DNA from: Streptomyces ficellus
GTDB taxonomy: Bacteria; Actinomycetota; Actinomycetes; Streptomycetales; Streptomycetaceae
Direction of reading: 5' to 3'
Assembly (NCBI RefSeq): GCF_030406405.1
Contig: NZ_JAUEPL010000048.1
Coordinates: 1 to 54,705, forward strand
DNA: 54,705 bases
Positions 17,748 to 24,323 of the stretch are shown in pieces. The translations under genes were made by a program, and so were the position numbers. Every line of letters starts with the position of its first letter. The stretch's first letter is position 1. The notes below the pieces were generated by a model, which made no database searches, was not told where the DNA came from, and saw only the letters and a list, made by a program, of their open reading frames with translations.

Positions 17748-19106
17748 GTGGAGCCCGACCTCTTTACCGCCGCCGCCGAAGAACGCCAGGAGAAGGATCC
17801 GTCCAGCAGCCCCCTGCCCGTACGGATGCGTCCGCGCGTCCTCGACGAAGTCGTCGGCCAGCAGCACCTGCTCAAGCCGGGATCTCCGCTGCGCCGGCTG
17901 GTCGGTGAGGGCGCGGGCGGCCCGGCCGGTGCCTCGTCCGTGATCCTGTGGGGCCCACCGGGCACGGGCAAGACGACCCTCGCGTACGTCGTCTCGAAGG
18001 CGACCAACAAGCGCTTCGTGGAGCTCTCGGCGATCACCGCGGGCGTCAAGGAGGTCCGCGCGGTCATCGACGGTGCCCGCCGCGCCGCCGGCGGCTTCGG
18101 CAAGGAAACCGTCCTCTTCCTGGACGAGATCCACCGCTTCAGCAAGGCCCAGCAGGACTCGCTGCTGCCCGCCGTCGAGAACCGCTGGGTGACCCTCATC
18201 GCGGCGACCACCGAGAACCCGTACTTCTCGGTGATCTCCCCGCTGCTCTCCCGCTCCCTGCTGCTGACCCTGGAGCCGCTCACGGACGACGACATCCGCG
18301 GGCTGCTGAAGCGGGCGCTCGTCGACGAGCGCGGGCTGAACGGCGCGGTGTCGCTGCCGGACGACGCCCAGGCGCACCTGCTGCGGATCTCGGGCGGCGA
18401 CGCCCGCCGGGCGCTGACCGCGCTGGAAGCGGCCGCGGGCGCGGCCATGGCGAAGAACGAGCCGGAGATCACCCTCGCCACACTGGAGGAGACGGTCGAC
18501 CGGGCGGCCGTGAAGTACGACCGGGACGGGGACCAGCACTACGACGTGGCGAGCGCGTTGATCAAGTCGATCCGCGGCTCCGACGTCGACGCCGCCCTGC
18601 ACTACCTGGCCCGGATGATCGAGGCCGGCGAGGACCCCCGCTTCATCGCCCGCCGCCTGATGATCTCCGCCAGCGAGGACATCGGCCTCGCGGACCCCAC
18701 GGCACTGCCCACCGCGGTCGCCGCCGCCCAGGCGGTCGCCATGATCGGCTTCCCCGAGGCGGCCCTGACCCTCAGCCACGCCACCATCGCGCTGGCGCTC
18801 GCCCCCAAGTCGAACGCCGCGACCAGGGCGATAGCCGCCGCCCAGGCCGACGTACGCAACGGGCTGGCCGGACCGGTCCCGCCCCATCTGCGCGACGGGC
18901 ACTACAAGGGCGCGGCCAAGCTGGGCCACGCCCAGGGGTATGTGTACCCGCACGACGTGCCGGGCGGTATCGCCGCCCAGCAGTACGCGCCGGACACCGT
19001 CCACGGCAAGCGCTATTACGAACCGACGCGGTACGGCGCCGAGGCGCGGTACGCGGACGTGGTGGAGAAGGTCCGCGAGCGGCTGCGCGGCGAGGGCCCC
19101 GCGTAG
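17748..19106 (+). CDS. rarA: Replication-associated recombination ATPase RarA
   Basis: RarA (MgsA) is a AAA+ clamp-loader-like protein that acts at stalled replication forks and interacts with single-stranded-DNA-binding protein. The 452-residue product has Walker A GPPGTGKTT, Walker B LFLDEIHRF, sensor 1 AATTENPYF, the SPLLSRS arginine-finger region and a C-terminal tetramerisation domain (from GDQHYDVASALIKSIRGSD). The GTG start has no Shine-Dalgarno sequence, but the -10 box 8 bases upstream supports a leaderless mRNA. It ends with TAG directly abutting the stop codon of the opposite-strand DUF2470 gene. Confidence 0.96.
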   Translation: MEPDLFTAAAEERQEKDPSSSPLPVRMRPRVLDEVVGQQHLLKPGSPLRRLVGEGAGGPAGASSVILWGPPGTGKTTLAYVVSKATNKRFVELSAITAGVKEVRAVIDGARRAAGGFGKETVLFLDEIHRFSKAQQDSLLPAVENRWVTLIAATTENPYFSVISPLLSRSLLLTLEPLTDDDIRGLLKRALVDERGLNGAVSLPDDAQAHLLRISGGDARRALTALEAAAGAAMAKNEPEITLATLEETVDRAAVKYDRDGDQHYDVASALIKSIRGSDVDAALHYLARMIEAGEDPRFIARRLMISASEDIGLADPTALPTAVAAAQAVAMIGFPEAALTLSHATIALALAPKSNAATRAIAAAQADVRNGLAGPVPPHLRDGHYKGAAKLGHAQGYVYPHDVPGGIAAQQYAPDTVHGKRYYEPTRYGAEARYADVVEKVRERLRGEGPA

Positions 19107-19958
19107 TCAGCCCTGGCCGTGGTCCGCCTGGGCCGTTTCGAAGAGCGCGTGCATGGCGCGGCGCAGCCCGTGGACGTTCCCTGCGGGCTCGGGGAAGTCG
19201 AAGCGCGCGTCGAACCAGCGGCCCGCCGCGTCCCGGCACCGCACCCGGAGCCCGAACCGGTCCAGCGCGAGCGGCACCACGCGGCGCACGGCGCAGGGCC
19301 CGTCCGAGGCCCGGTGGCCGAGCAGGGTGCTCAGGGCCTGGACGTGGTCGTCGTGCGTGGCGGCGAGGTGTTGCAGCAGCTCGGTCTCGTACGCGGTGAG
19401 GGGATCCGGCAAGGCACGGGCGAAGTCCTCCGGACCGACCGTGCCGTCGCCCCACAGGTCGTCGACGTACAGCTCGCCGACCTCCAGGCGCAGCATCATG
19501 TGGCCGGGCGCCGCGATGCCGGGGGCGCAGGTCAGCCAGCCGGACACCCAGGCGCGGCCGCGGACGCGGTTGGGGACGGCGACCGGGGCCACGTCCGTGA
19601 TCTCCAGCACGGCGGCCAGTTCCCCGGCCTGCGCGTGCGTGGCGGCCCGCACGGGCGGGGAGTCGGCGGGGAACAGCAGGAACACCTCGCCGTCGGTGCC
19701 CACGGTGCGGGCGTCCGGCACCAGCTGGTCGGGCCGAGCGCCGTCCGCCCCCGGCACGATGAGCACCGCGGAGCATGTACTCTGTACGAGAGTTCGTGTG
19801 CGCTCGGCTGCTGACGGCATCCGCGCGATTTCAAGCCCGCTGGGACGCGGCTGACCATGAGCTGATCGGACCTCCGTCACATCGATGCTCTGCGAAGCAG
19901 GAGCGTCGCTCTCTGTGCTGCTGTCTGTGATGCGCGTGGTGTTCCCAGGGCTCGACAT
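19107..19958 (-). CDS. DUF2470 domain protein, probably iron-regulated
   Basis: This 283-residue protein has a ~45-residue polar N-terminus. A split-barrel-like region follows (SAAERTRTLVQSTCSAVLIVPGADG... VFLLFPADSP), then a C-terminal DUF2470 segment (HDDHVQALSTLLGHRASDG... VPLALDRFGLRVRCRDAAGRWFDARFDFPEPAGNVHGLRRAMHALFE). The same two-part layout occurs in HugZ/FMN-binding-type haem oxygenases and chloroplast haem-binding relatives. Its ATG is preceded by AAGGAGAT, so the long N-terminus is real even though MPSAAERTR further in would also make a start. An iron box sits just before the ribosome-binding site. Haem degradation or haem/iron handling is a reasonable guess, not shown. Its stop abuts that of rarA. 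Confidence 0.82.
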   Translation of the reverse strand: MSSPGNTTRITDSSTESDAPASQSIDVTEVRSAHGQPRPSGLEIARMPSAAERTRTLVQSTCSAVLIVPGADGARPDQLVPDARTVGTDGEVFLLFPADSPPVRAATHAQAGELAAVLEITDVAPVAVPNRVRGRAWVSGWLTCAPGIAAPGHMMLRLEVGELYVDDLWGDGTVGPEDFARALPDPLTAYETELLQHLAATHDDHVQALSTLLGHRASDGPCAVRRVVPLALDRFGLRVRCRDAAGRWFDARFDFPEPAGNVHGLRRAMHALFETAQADHGQG

Positions 19959-19972
19959 GCGATCTCCTTGAT

Positions 19973-19991
19973 TAAGGTAAGCCTAACCTAA
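19973..19991. promoter_or_regulatory. DmdR/IdeR-type iron box
   Basis: TAAGGTAAGCCTAACCTAA matches 17 of 19 positions of the DmdR/IdeR/DtxR iron box (TTAGGTGAGCCTAACCTAA in this orientation). It lies 15 bp before the DUF2470 start on one side and 24 bp before the rpsD start on the other. On the minus strand it covers candidate -10 elements TAGGCT/TAGGTT. On the plus strand it falls between a TTGATT -35 candidate (19968-19973) and the AT-rich CCTATAT just before rpsD. Confidence 0.85.
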
Positions 19992-20014
19992 CCTATATCG
20001 GAGGTCTGGAGAAC

Positions 20015-20629
20015 GTGCCTAACCAGTCGCGTCCCAAGGTCAAGAAGTCCCGTGCGCTCGGTATCGCGCTGACGCCGAAGGCCGTCAAGTACTTCGAGGC
20101 TCGCCCCTACCCGCCGGGTGAGCACGGCCGTGGCCGCAAGCAGAACTCGGACTACAAGGTCCGTCTGCTCGAGAAGCAGCGTCTGCGCGCCCAGTACGAC
20201 ATCAGCGAGCGCCAGATGGCGCGCGCCTACGACCGCGCCAAGAAGGCCGAGGGCAAGACGGGCGAGGCGCTGGTCGTCGAGCTGGAGCGCCGTCTCGACG
20301 CCCTGGTCCTGCGTTCGGGCATCGCCCGCACCATCTACCAGGCCCGCCAGATGGTCGTCCACGGCCACATCGAGGTCAACGGCTCCAAGGTCGACAAGCC
20401 CTCGTTCCGCGTCCGCCCCGACGACGTCGTGATGGTCCGCGAGCGCAGCCGCGACAAGACCCTGTTCCAGGTCGCGCGTGAGGGTGGCTTCGCCCCCGAC
20501 GGCGAGATCCCCCGCTACCTGCAGGTCAACCTGAAGGCCCTGGCCTTCCGTCTCGACCGCGAGCCGAACCGCAAGGAAATCCCGGTCATCTGCGACGAGC
20601 AGCTGGTCGTCGAGTACTACGCCCGCTGA
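20015..20629 (+). CDS. rpsD: 30S ribosomal protein S4 (cysteine-free form)
   Basis: S4 nucleates 30S assembly. The 204-residue product has the N-terminal S4 domain and an S4 RNA-binding fold (LDALVLRSGIARTIYQARQMVVHGHIEVNG, about 90-150). The N-terminus (MPNQSRPKVKKSRALGIALTP...) contains none of the four zinc-binding cysteines of C+ S4 proteins, so it is the C- form. In many bacteria C- paralogues are zinc-starvation backups, but in streptomycetes this appears to be the housekeeping gene, placed away from the main ribosomal operons. GTG start after GGAGGTCTGGAG. The promoter overlaps or adjoins the iron box. Confidence 0.97.
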   Translation: MPNQSRPKVKKSRALGIALTPKAVKYFEARPYPPGEHGRGRKQNSDYKVRLLEKQRLRAQYDISERQMARAYDRAKKAEGKTGEALVVELERRLDALVLRSGIARTIYQARQMVVHGHIEVNGSKVDKPSFRVRPDDVVMVRERSRDKTLFQVAREGGFAPDGEIPRYLQVNLKALAFRLDREPNRKEIPVICDEQLVVEYYAR

Positions 20630-20653
20630 CCCTGGCGTAGCACCGCGGTCCCC

Positions 20654-20698
20654 AGCCCGCCGTTTCCCCGCCCTCCGGGCCGGGGGAGCCGGCGGGCT
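20654..20698 (+). terminator. Intrinsic terminator after rpsD
   Basis: AGCCCGCCG (20654-20662) pairs with CGGCGGGCT (20690-20698), with further C/G runs able to pair inside. It begins 25 bp after the rpsD stop. Confidence 0.65.
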
Positions 20699-21114
20699 TC
20701 CGCGTTCCCGGGGCACTGCCCTTGTCGAGGCTTCGCCCCGAACCCTCTGCCCGTCTGCGGACCGCGCCCGGTTGTGCCCACCCTCGGTGAGTCGGCCCGC
20801 AAGGGGCCATAGCGGCGAGCCGAACCCCACAACCGATTAGCCGGCGAACCGGCCCGCATCCGGCCGCGGCGTGCCGAGCCCACAGCCGGTGTCGGCCTGT
20901 AGTCGGCATCAGGGCCCGGGTGGGGCCGTGCAGGGTCGTCCCCGCAGGGGCTGGCGGCGACGGAAGGGCTCCCCTTCGACGTACCCAAGGCCGCCGGCCC
21001 CGAGGAGACGAGCCCGGAGGGGCCCCGCCCCCACCCACCCGGGGTGGCCGCAATGCCCCGCCCCGGGCGGGTAGGCGCGGTCGCCGCGCGCTGCACCGCG
21101 CCGCACCGCCCCGC
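20699..21114. other. Noncoding GC-rich stretch, no gene recognised
   Basis: About 415 bp between the rpsD terminator and the end of the STAND ATPase gene. Open frames here are by-products of base composition: none has a ribosome-binding site or a recognisable protein. Several short inverted repeats are present (for example around CCCCGCAGGGG at about 20940-20950). It may include the terminator of the minus-strand ATPase gene. Confidence 0.5.
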
Positions 21115-23265
21115 TCAGCGGGCCCGCCCGCCGCGGCGGGTCGACGCACGGTCGCCGCGCGGTGGCGGCACCCGGTCCAGGGGGCGGCCCGACAGCGCCC
21201 GCGCCACCGCCGCGTCCAGCGGCAACGCGCCGCCCTCCGCCACGTACGACCGGAACCGCTCGGGCCCCAGCTCCTCGCCGGCCCGCCGCTCGCACAGGGC
21301 GCGGGGTGCGCTGAAGTACGCGGAGCCGAACAGCGGCAGCCCGACCGCCTCCCATATCGGCGCGGCCGCACCCTGGAGCACCGCCGCCTCGGCCGGGTCG
21401 CCCTCGCTCGCCGTGACCAGCGCCAGCAGCTCGATGGCCAGCACCAGCCCGACCAGGTCATTGAACGTGTGGTCGATGGCGATGCACTCGGCCAGCAGCT
21501 CCCGGGCCTCCCCGTGCCGTTCCCGGGTCCAGGCCGAGTACGCCAGCACATACAGGGCGTACGCCCGCGTCCACCGCTCGCCGCGCTCCTCGCAGACCTC
21601 CCGGACCTCCTGGCACAGCGCGACGGCCGCCTCCAGGTCACCCCGGAAGGCCTTCGCCATCGCCAGCTCGACCTGCCCCATCAGCACCTGGCTGTTGAGC
21701 TCGCCCAACTCGCGGTACGCGGCCAGCGCCCGGCCGAGCAGTTTCTCGGCCCGCGGCATGTCGCCCGACAGCAGTGCGAGGCAGCCCATGCGGTGGGTCG
21801 TGTACGCGGCCGCCGTCGCGTTTCCCGTACGGGCCGCGTTCTCGCCGCACTCGTGCAGCGCCGCCACCCCCGCCGTGTTGTCGCCCTGGAGGATCGCCAC
21901 GTACCCCAGCACCCACAGCGCCTTGAGCCGTGCCGTGTCGTGGTCCGACTCCAGCGCCACCGCCCGGTCCAGCCAGTGCCGCCCCTCCGCGAGCCGCCCG
22001 CACCCGACCCAGTAGAACCAGAGCGTGCCGGCCAGGTGCTGCGCCAGGTGCGCCTCCTCGGGGTGCTCCAGGCACAGTTCCATCGCGGCCCGCAGATTGG
22101 GCAGCGCGCTGTCGGCGCAGGCGGCGACCTCTGCCTGTCGCGGGCTGAACCATTCCAGCTCGCACCAGGTGGCCAGCCCCATGTACCAGTCGCGGTGGCG
22201 CCGCCTCAGCCGCTCCGCATCGCCCAGCTCGGCCAGCCACTGCGCCCCGTACGCCCGCACCGTGTCCAGCATCCGGTGCCGCACGCCCGCGGGGGTCTCC
22301 TCCCGGCCCACCACCGACTGCGCCACCAGCTCACCGAGCACGTCCAGCACCCGGTCGGGCGGCAGCTCCGGGCCGCCGCACACGTACTCGACCGCCTCCA
22401 GGTCGAAGGGGCCGGTGAAGACCGACAGCCGCGCCCACAGCAGCCGCTCCTCGGGCGTGCACAGCTCATGGCTCCAGCCGATGGCCGTCCGCAGCGTCCG
22501 GTGCCGGGGCAGCGCACCGCGCACCCCGTGCGCCAGCAGCCGGAAGCGGTCGTCGAGGCGGTGCAGCATCTGCTCCACGCTGAGCACGGGCAGCCGGCCC
22601 GCCGCCAGTTCCAGCGCCAGCGGAATCCCGTCCAGGCGCCGGCACAGCTCCCGTACGGCCGCGGATTCCTGGGCCCGGAAGCCGGGCAGGACCGCCTCCG
22701 CCCGCTCGGTGAACAGCCGCACGGCGTCCTCGTCGGACATCGGCGTGAGCGAGAGGACCGCCTCGCCGTCGAGCCGCAGCGGGCGGCGCCCGGCGGCCAG
22801 CACGGTCAGCCCCGGGGAGCGGCGCAGCAACTCCCGTACGAGCGCGGCGCACTCGTCCACGAGGTGTTCGAAGCCGTCCAGGACGAGCAGCAGCCGCCGG
22901 TCGGTGAGGTGCTCGACCAGCACCTCGCGCGGCGGTCTGCTGGTGTGGTCGGTCAGGCCCAGGGCCTCCAGCACGGCGTGCTCCAGCAGCCGGGCGTCCC
23001 GCAGCGGAGCGAGCTCGGCCAGCCGGACGCCGTCGCAGTAGCGTTTCTCCGACGCCTCCGACGCCTCCGACGCCTCCGACGCCTCCGACGCCTCCGACGC
23101 CTCCGCCATGGCCGCCGCCCGCGTCACCAGCCGGGTCTTGCCGACGCCGCCCACGCCCACCACCGTGACGAGCCGGAACTCGGCCAGCAGCCGCGTCAGA
23201 TGGTCCAGTTCGCCCTCACGCCCCACGAACCGGTTCAGCTCCGCCGGGAGATTGCTCCGTCGCAT
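21115..23265 (-). CDS. STAND/AfsR-type ATPase with TPR-like C-terminus, no output domain
   Basis: This 716-residue protein begins RRSNLPAELNRFVGREGELDHLTRLL, the usual entry of NB-ARC/STAND ATPases in the AfsR/SARP and LuxR-LAL class. Walker A is GVGGVGKTR (residues 37-45) and Walker B LLLVLDGFEHL. Further STAND landmarks are RRPLRLDGEAVLSLTPM, LCRRLDGIPLALELAAGRL and a winged-helix-like region. The last ~350 residues are TPR-like helical repeats. No SARP or LuxR-type DNA-binding domain is present at either end. The ATG at 23265 is chosen because a TTGTAC-N18-TACGCT promoter ends 9 bases before it; the mRNA would be leaderless or nearly so. A frame extends upstream into the -35 region. Six EAS repeats sit just after the P-loop. 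Role unknown; probably accessory. Confidence 0.85.
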   Translation of the reverse strand: MRRSNLPAELNRFVGREGELDHLTRLLAEFRLVTVVGVGGVGKTRLVTRAAAMAEASEASEASEASEASEASEKRYCDGVRLAELAPLRDARLLEHAVLEALGLTDHTSRPPREVLVEHLTDRRLLLVLDGFEHLVDECAALVRELLRRSPGLTVLAAGRRPLRLDGEAVLSLTPMSDEDAVRLFTERAEAVLPGFRAQESAAVRELCRRLDGIPLALELAAGRLPVLSVEQMLHRLDDRFRLLAHGVRGALPRHRTLRTAIGWSHELCTPEERLLWARLSVFTGPFDLEAVEYVCGGPELPPDRVLDVLGELVAQSVVGREETPAGVRHRMLDTVRAYGAQWLAELGDAERLRRRHRDWYMGLATWCELEWFSPRQAEVAACADSALPNLRAAMELCLEHPEEAHLAQHLAGTLWFYWVGCGRLAEGRHWLDRAVALESDHDTARLKALWVLGYVAILQGDNTAGVAALHECGENAARTGNATAAAYTTHRMGCLALLSGDMPRAEKLLGRALAAYRELGELNSQVLMGQVELAMAKAFRGDLEAAVALCQEVREVCEERGERWTRAYALYVLAYSAWTRERHGEARELLAECIAIDHTFNDLVGLVLAIELLALVTASEGDPAEAAVLQGAAAPIWEAVGLPLFGSAYFSAPRALCERRAGEELGPERFRSYVAEGGALPLDAAVARALSGRPLDRVPPPRGDRASTRRGGRAR
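23051..23104. repeat. 9-bp minisatellite in the STAND ATPase gene
   Basis: Six perfect tandem copies of GACGCCTCC (plus strand), encoding six Glu-Ala-Ser repeats on the minus strand at about residues 55-72, directly after Walker A. The repeat unit is a multiple of three, so copy-number changes would keep the frame. Confidence 0.95.
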
Positions 23266-23274
23266 GGGACACGG

Positions 23275-23304
23275 AGCGTACCCACACCGCAGCACTCCGT
23301 ACAA
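23275..23304 (-). promoter_or_regulatory. Promoter of STAND ATPase gene (leaderless)
   Basis: On the minus strand: TTGTAC (23304-23299), 18 bases, TACGCT (23280-23275), then 9 bases to the ATG. There is no Shine-Dalgarno sequence. Confidence 0.6.
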
Positions 23305-23368
23305 TCCGACCGCACAACTCCGGCTCCGGGCGCCCTTAATGCGGTACGGGGAGCGAGTGCGGGCGCGA

Positions 23369-23374
23369 TAGGCT
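23369..23374 (+). promoter_or_regulatory. -10 element of DUF948-DUF6167-alaS transcript
   Basis: TAGGCT, 61 bp before the DUF948 start, in the 170-bp divergent gap with the STAND ATPase gene. No clear -35 hexamer. Confidence 0.45.
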
Positions 23375-23435
23375 CGGAGGACGACTTTCTAGAGTTTTCT
23401 ACGAGCCGGATCCGACGAGCAGAGAGCGGTGCGCA

Positions 23436-23867
23436 GTGACCGGTGGAGAGGTTGCCGGGATTCTGGTGGCCGTCTTCTGGGCGATCCTGGTCTCCTTCCT
23501 GGCCGTGGTGCTGGTGAGGCTGGCCCAGACGCTCAGGGCGACCACCCGACTCGTGGCAGAGGTGACCGAGCAGGCCGTCCCGTTGCTGGCCGACGCCTCC
23601 GCGACGGTGCGGTCGGCGCAGACTCAGCTCGACCGGGTGGACGCCATCGCGTCGGACGTCCAGGAGGTCACGTCCAACGCCTCCGCGCTCTCCACGACGG
23701 TCGCCTCCACCTTCGGGGGGCCGCTGGTCAAGGTCGCGGCGTTCGGCTACGGCGTGCGCCGGGCGATGAGCCGGAACAAGGACGACAGGCCGGCCGAGCG
23801 GACCCGGCGTACGGTGATCGTCGGCCGTACGGTGCCGAGGGCCAGGGGCTGGAAGCGGAAGGGCTGA
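23436..23867 (+). CDS. DUF948 membrane protein
   Basis: This 143-residue protein has an N-terminal membrane helix (GILVAVFWAILVSFLAVVLVRLA, about 7-30). A long amphipathic helix follows (TTRLVAEVTEQAVPLLADASATVRSAQTQLDRVDAIASDVQEV...), then a basic tail. This is the DUF948 layout, a methyl-accepting-chemotaxis-like coiled coil of unknown function that often lies next to alaS in Gram-positives. GTG start; the weak upstream AGAGAGCGG may serve as ribosome-binding site. Followed after 8 bp by the DUF6167 gene. Confidence 0.85.
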   Translation: MTGGEVAGILVAVFWAILVSFLAVVLVRLAQTLRATTRLVAEVTEQAVPLLADASATVRSAQTQLDRVDAIASDVQEVTSNASALSTTVASTFGGPLVKVAAFGYGVRRAMSRNKDDRPAERTRRTVIVGRTVPRARGWKRKG

Positions 23868-23875
23868 GGCAAGGG

Positions 23876-24289
23876 ATGTTCCGCCGTACGTTCTGGTTCA
23901 CCGCGGGCGCCGCAGCCGGTGTGTGGGCCACCACCAAGGTCAATCGCAAGCTCAAGCAGCTGACCCCCGAGAGCCTCGCCGCCCAGGCCGCCGACAAGGC
24001 GATCGAGGCCGGTCACCGGCTCAAGGACTTCGCCCTGGACGTCCGGGCGGGAATGGTCCAGCGCGAAGCGGAGTTGGGTGAGGCACTGGGCCTCGGCGCC
24101 CCCGCCGATCCCGCGCTGCCGGCACCGCGCCGCGCCGCCGCGCTCGGCCGCGCCGAGGACCCGTACCCGCACCGCCCGAGCCCCGGCCGCCCGGACCCGG
24201 CGGCGCGCCCGGACCCGGCCCGTCCGGAACCCGGTCGCCCGGACCAGGACCGCCCCGACCCGGACCGTCCGAAACCCAACCACCCGTAA
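23876..24289 (+). CDS. DUF6167-type small membrane protein
   Basis: This 137-residue protein starts MFRRTFWFTAGAAAGVWATTKVNRKLKQLTPESLAAQAADKA. A short glycine/alanine-rich membrane-entering segment is followed by an amphipathic helix. The C-terminal ~40 residues are a low-complexity tail of Arg-Pro-Asp-Pro-type repeats, likely disordered. I recognise the N-terminal half as the streptomycete family labelled DUF6167; no function is known. It lies between DUF948 and alaS with gaps of 8 and 34 bp, so it should be cotranscribed. Confidence 0.78.
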   Translation: MFRRTFWFTAGAAAGVWATTKVNRKLKQLTPESLAAQAADKAIEAGHRLKDFALDVRAGMVQREAELGEALGLGAPADPALPAPRRAAALGRAEDPYPHRPSPGRPDPAARPDPARPEPGRPDQDRPDPDRPKPNHP

Positions 24290-24323
24290 CCAACCACTCG
24301 TACAACCGGAATGAGGACCACTG

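Noticed and set aside
20920..23439. 839-codon plus-strand frame opposite the STAND ATPase
   Set aside because: The minus strand has a clear P-loop ATPase with a promoter; the plus frame is Arg/Gln/Pro-rich with no known domain.
24290..24323. T-box leader for alaS
   Set aside because: Only 34 bp lie before alaS and no T-box sequence is present; the same holds for hisS.
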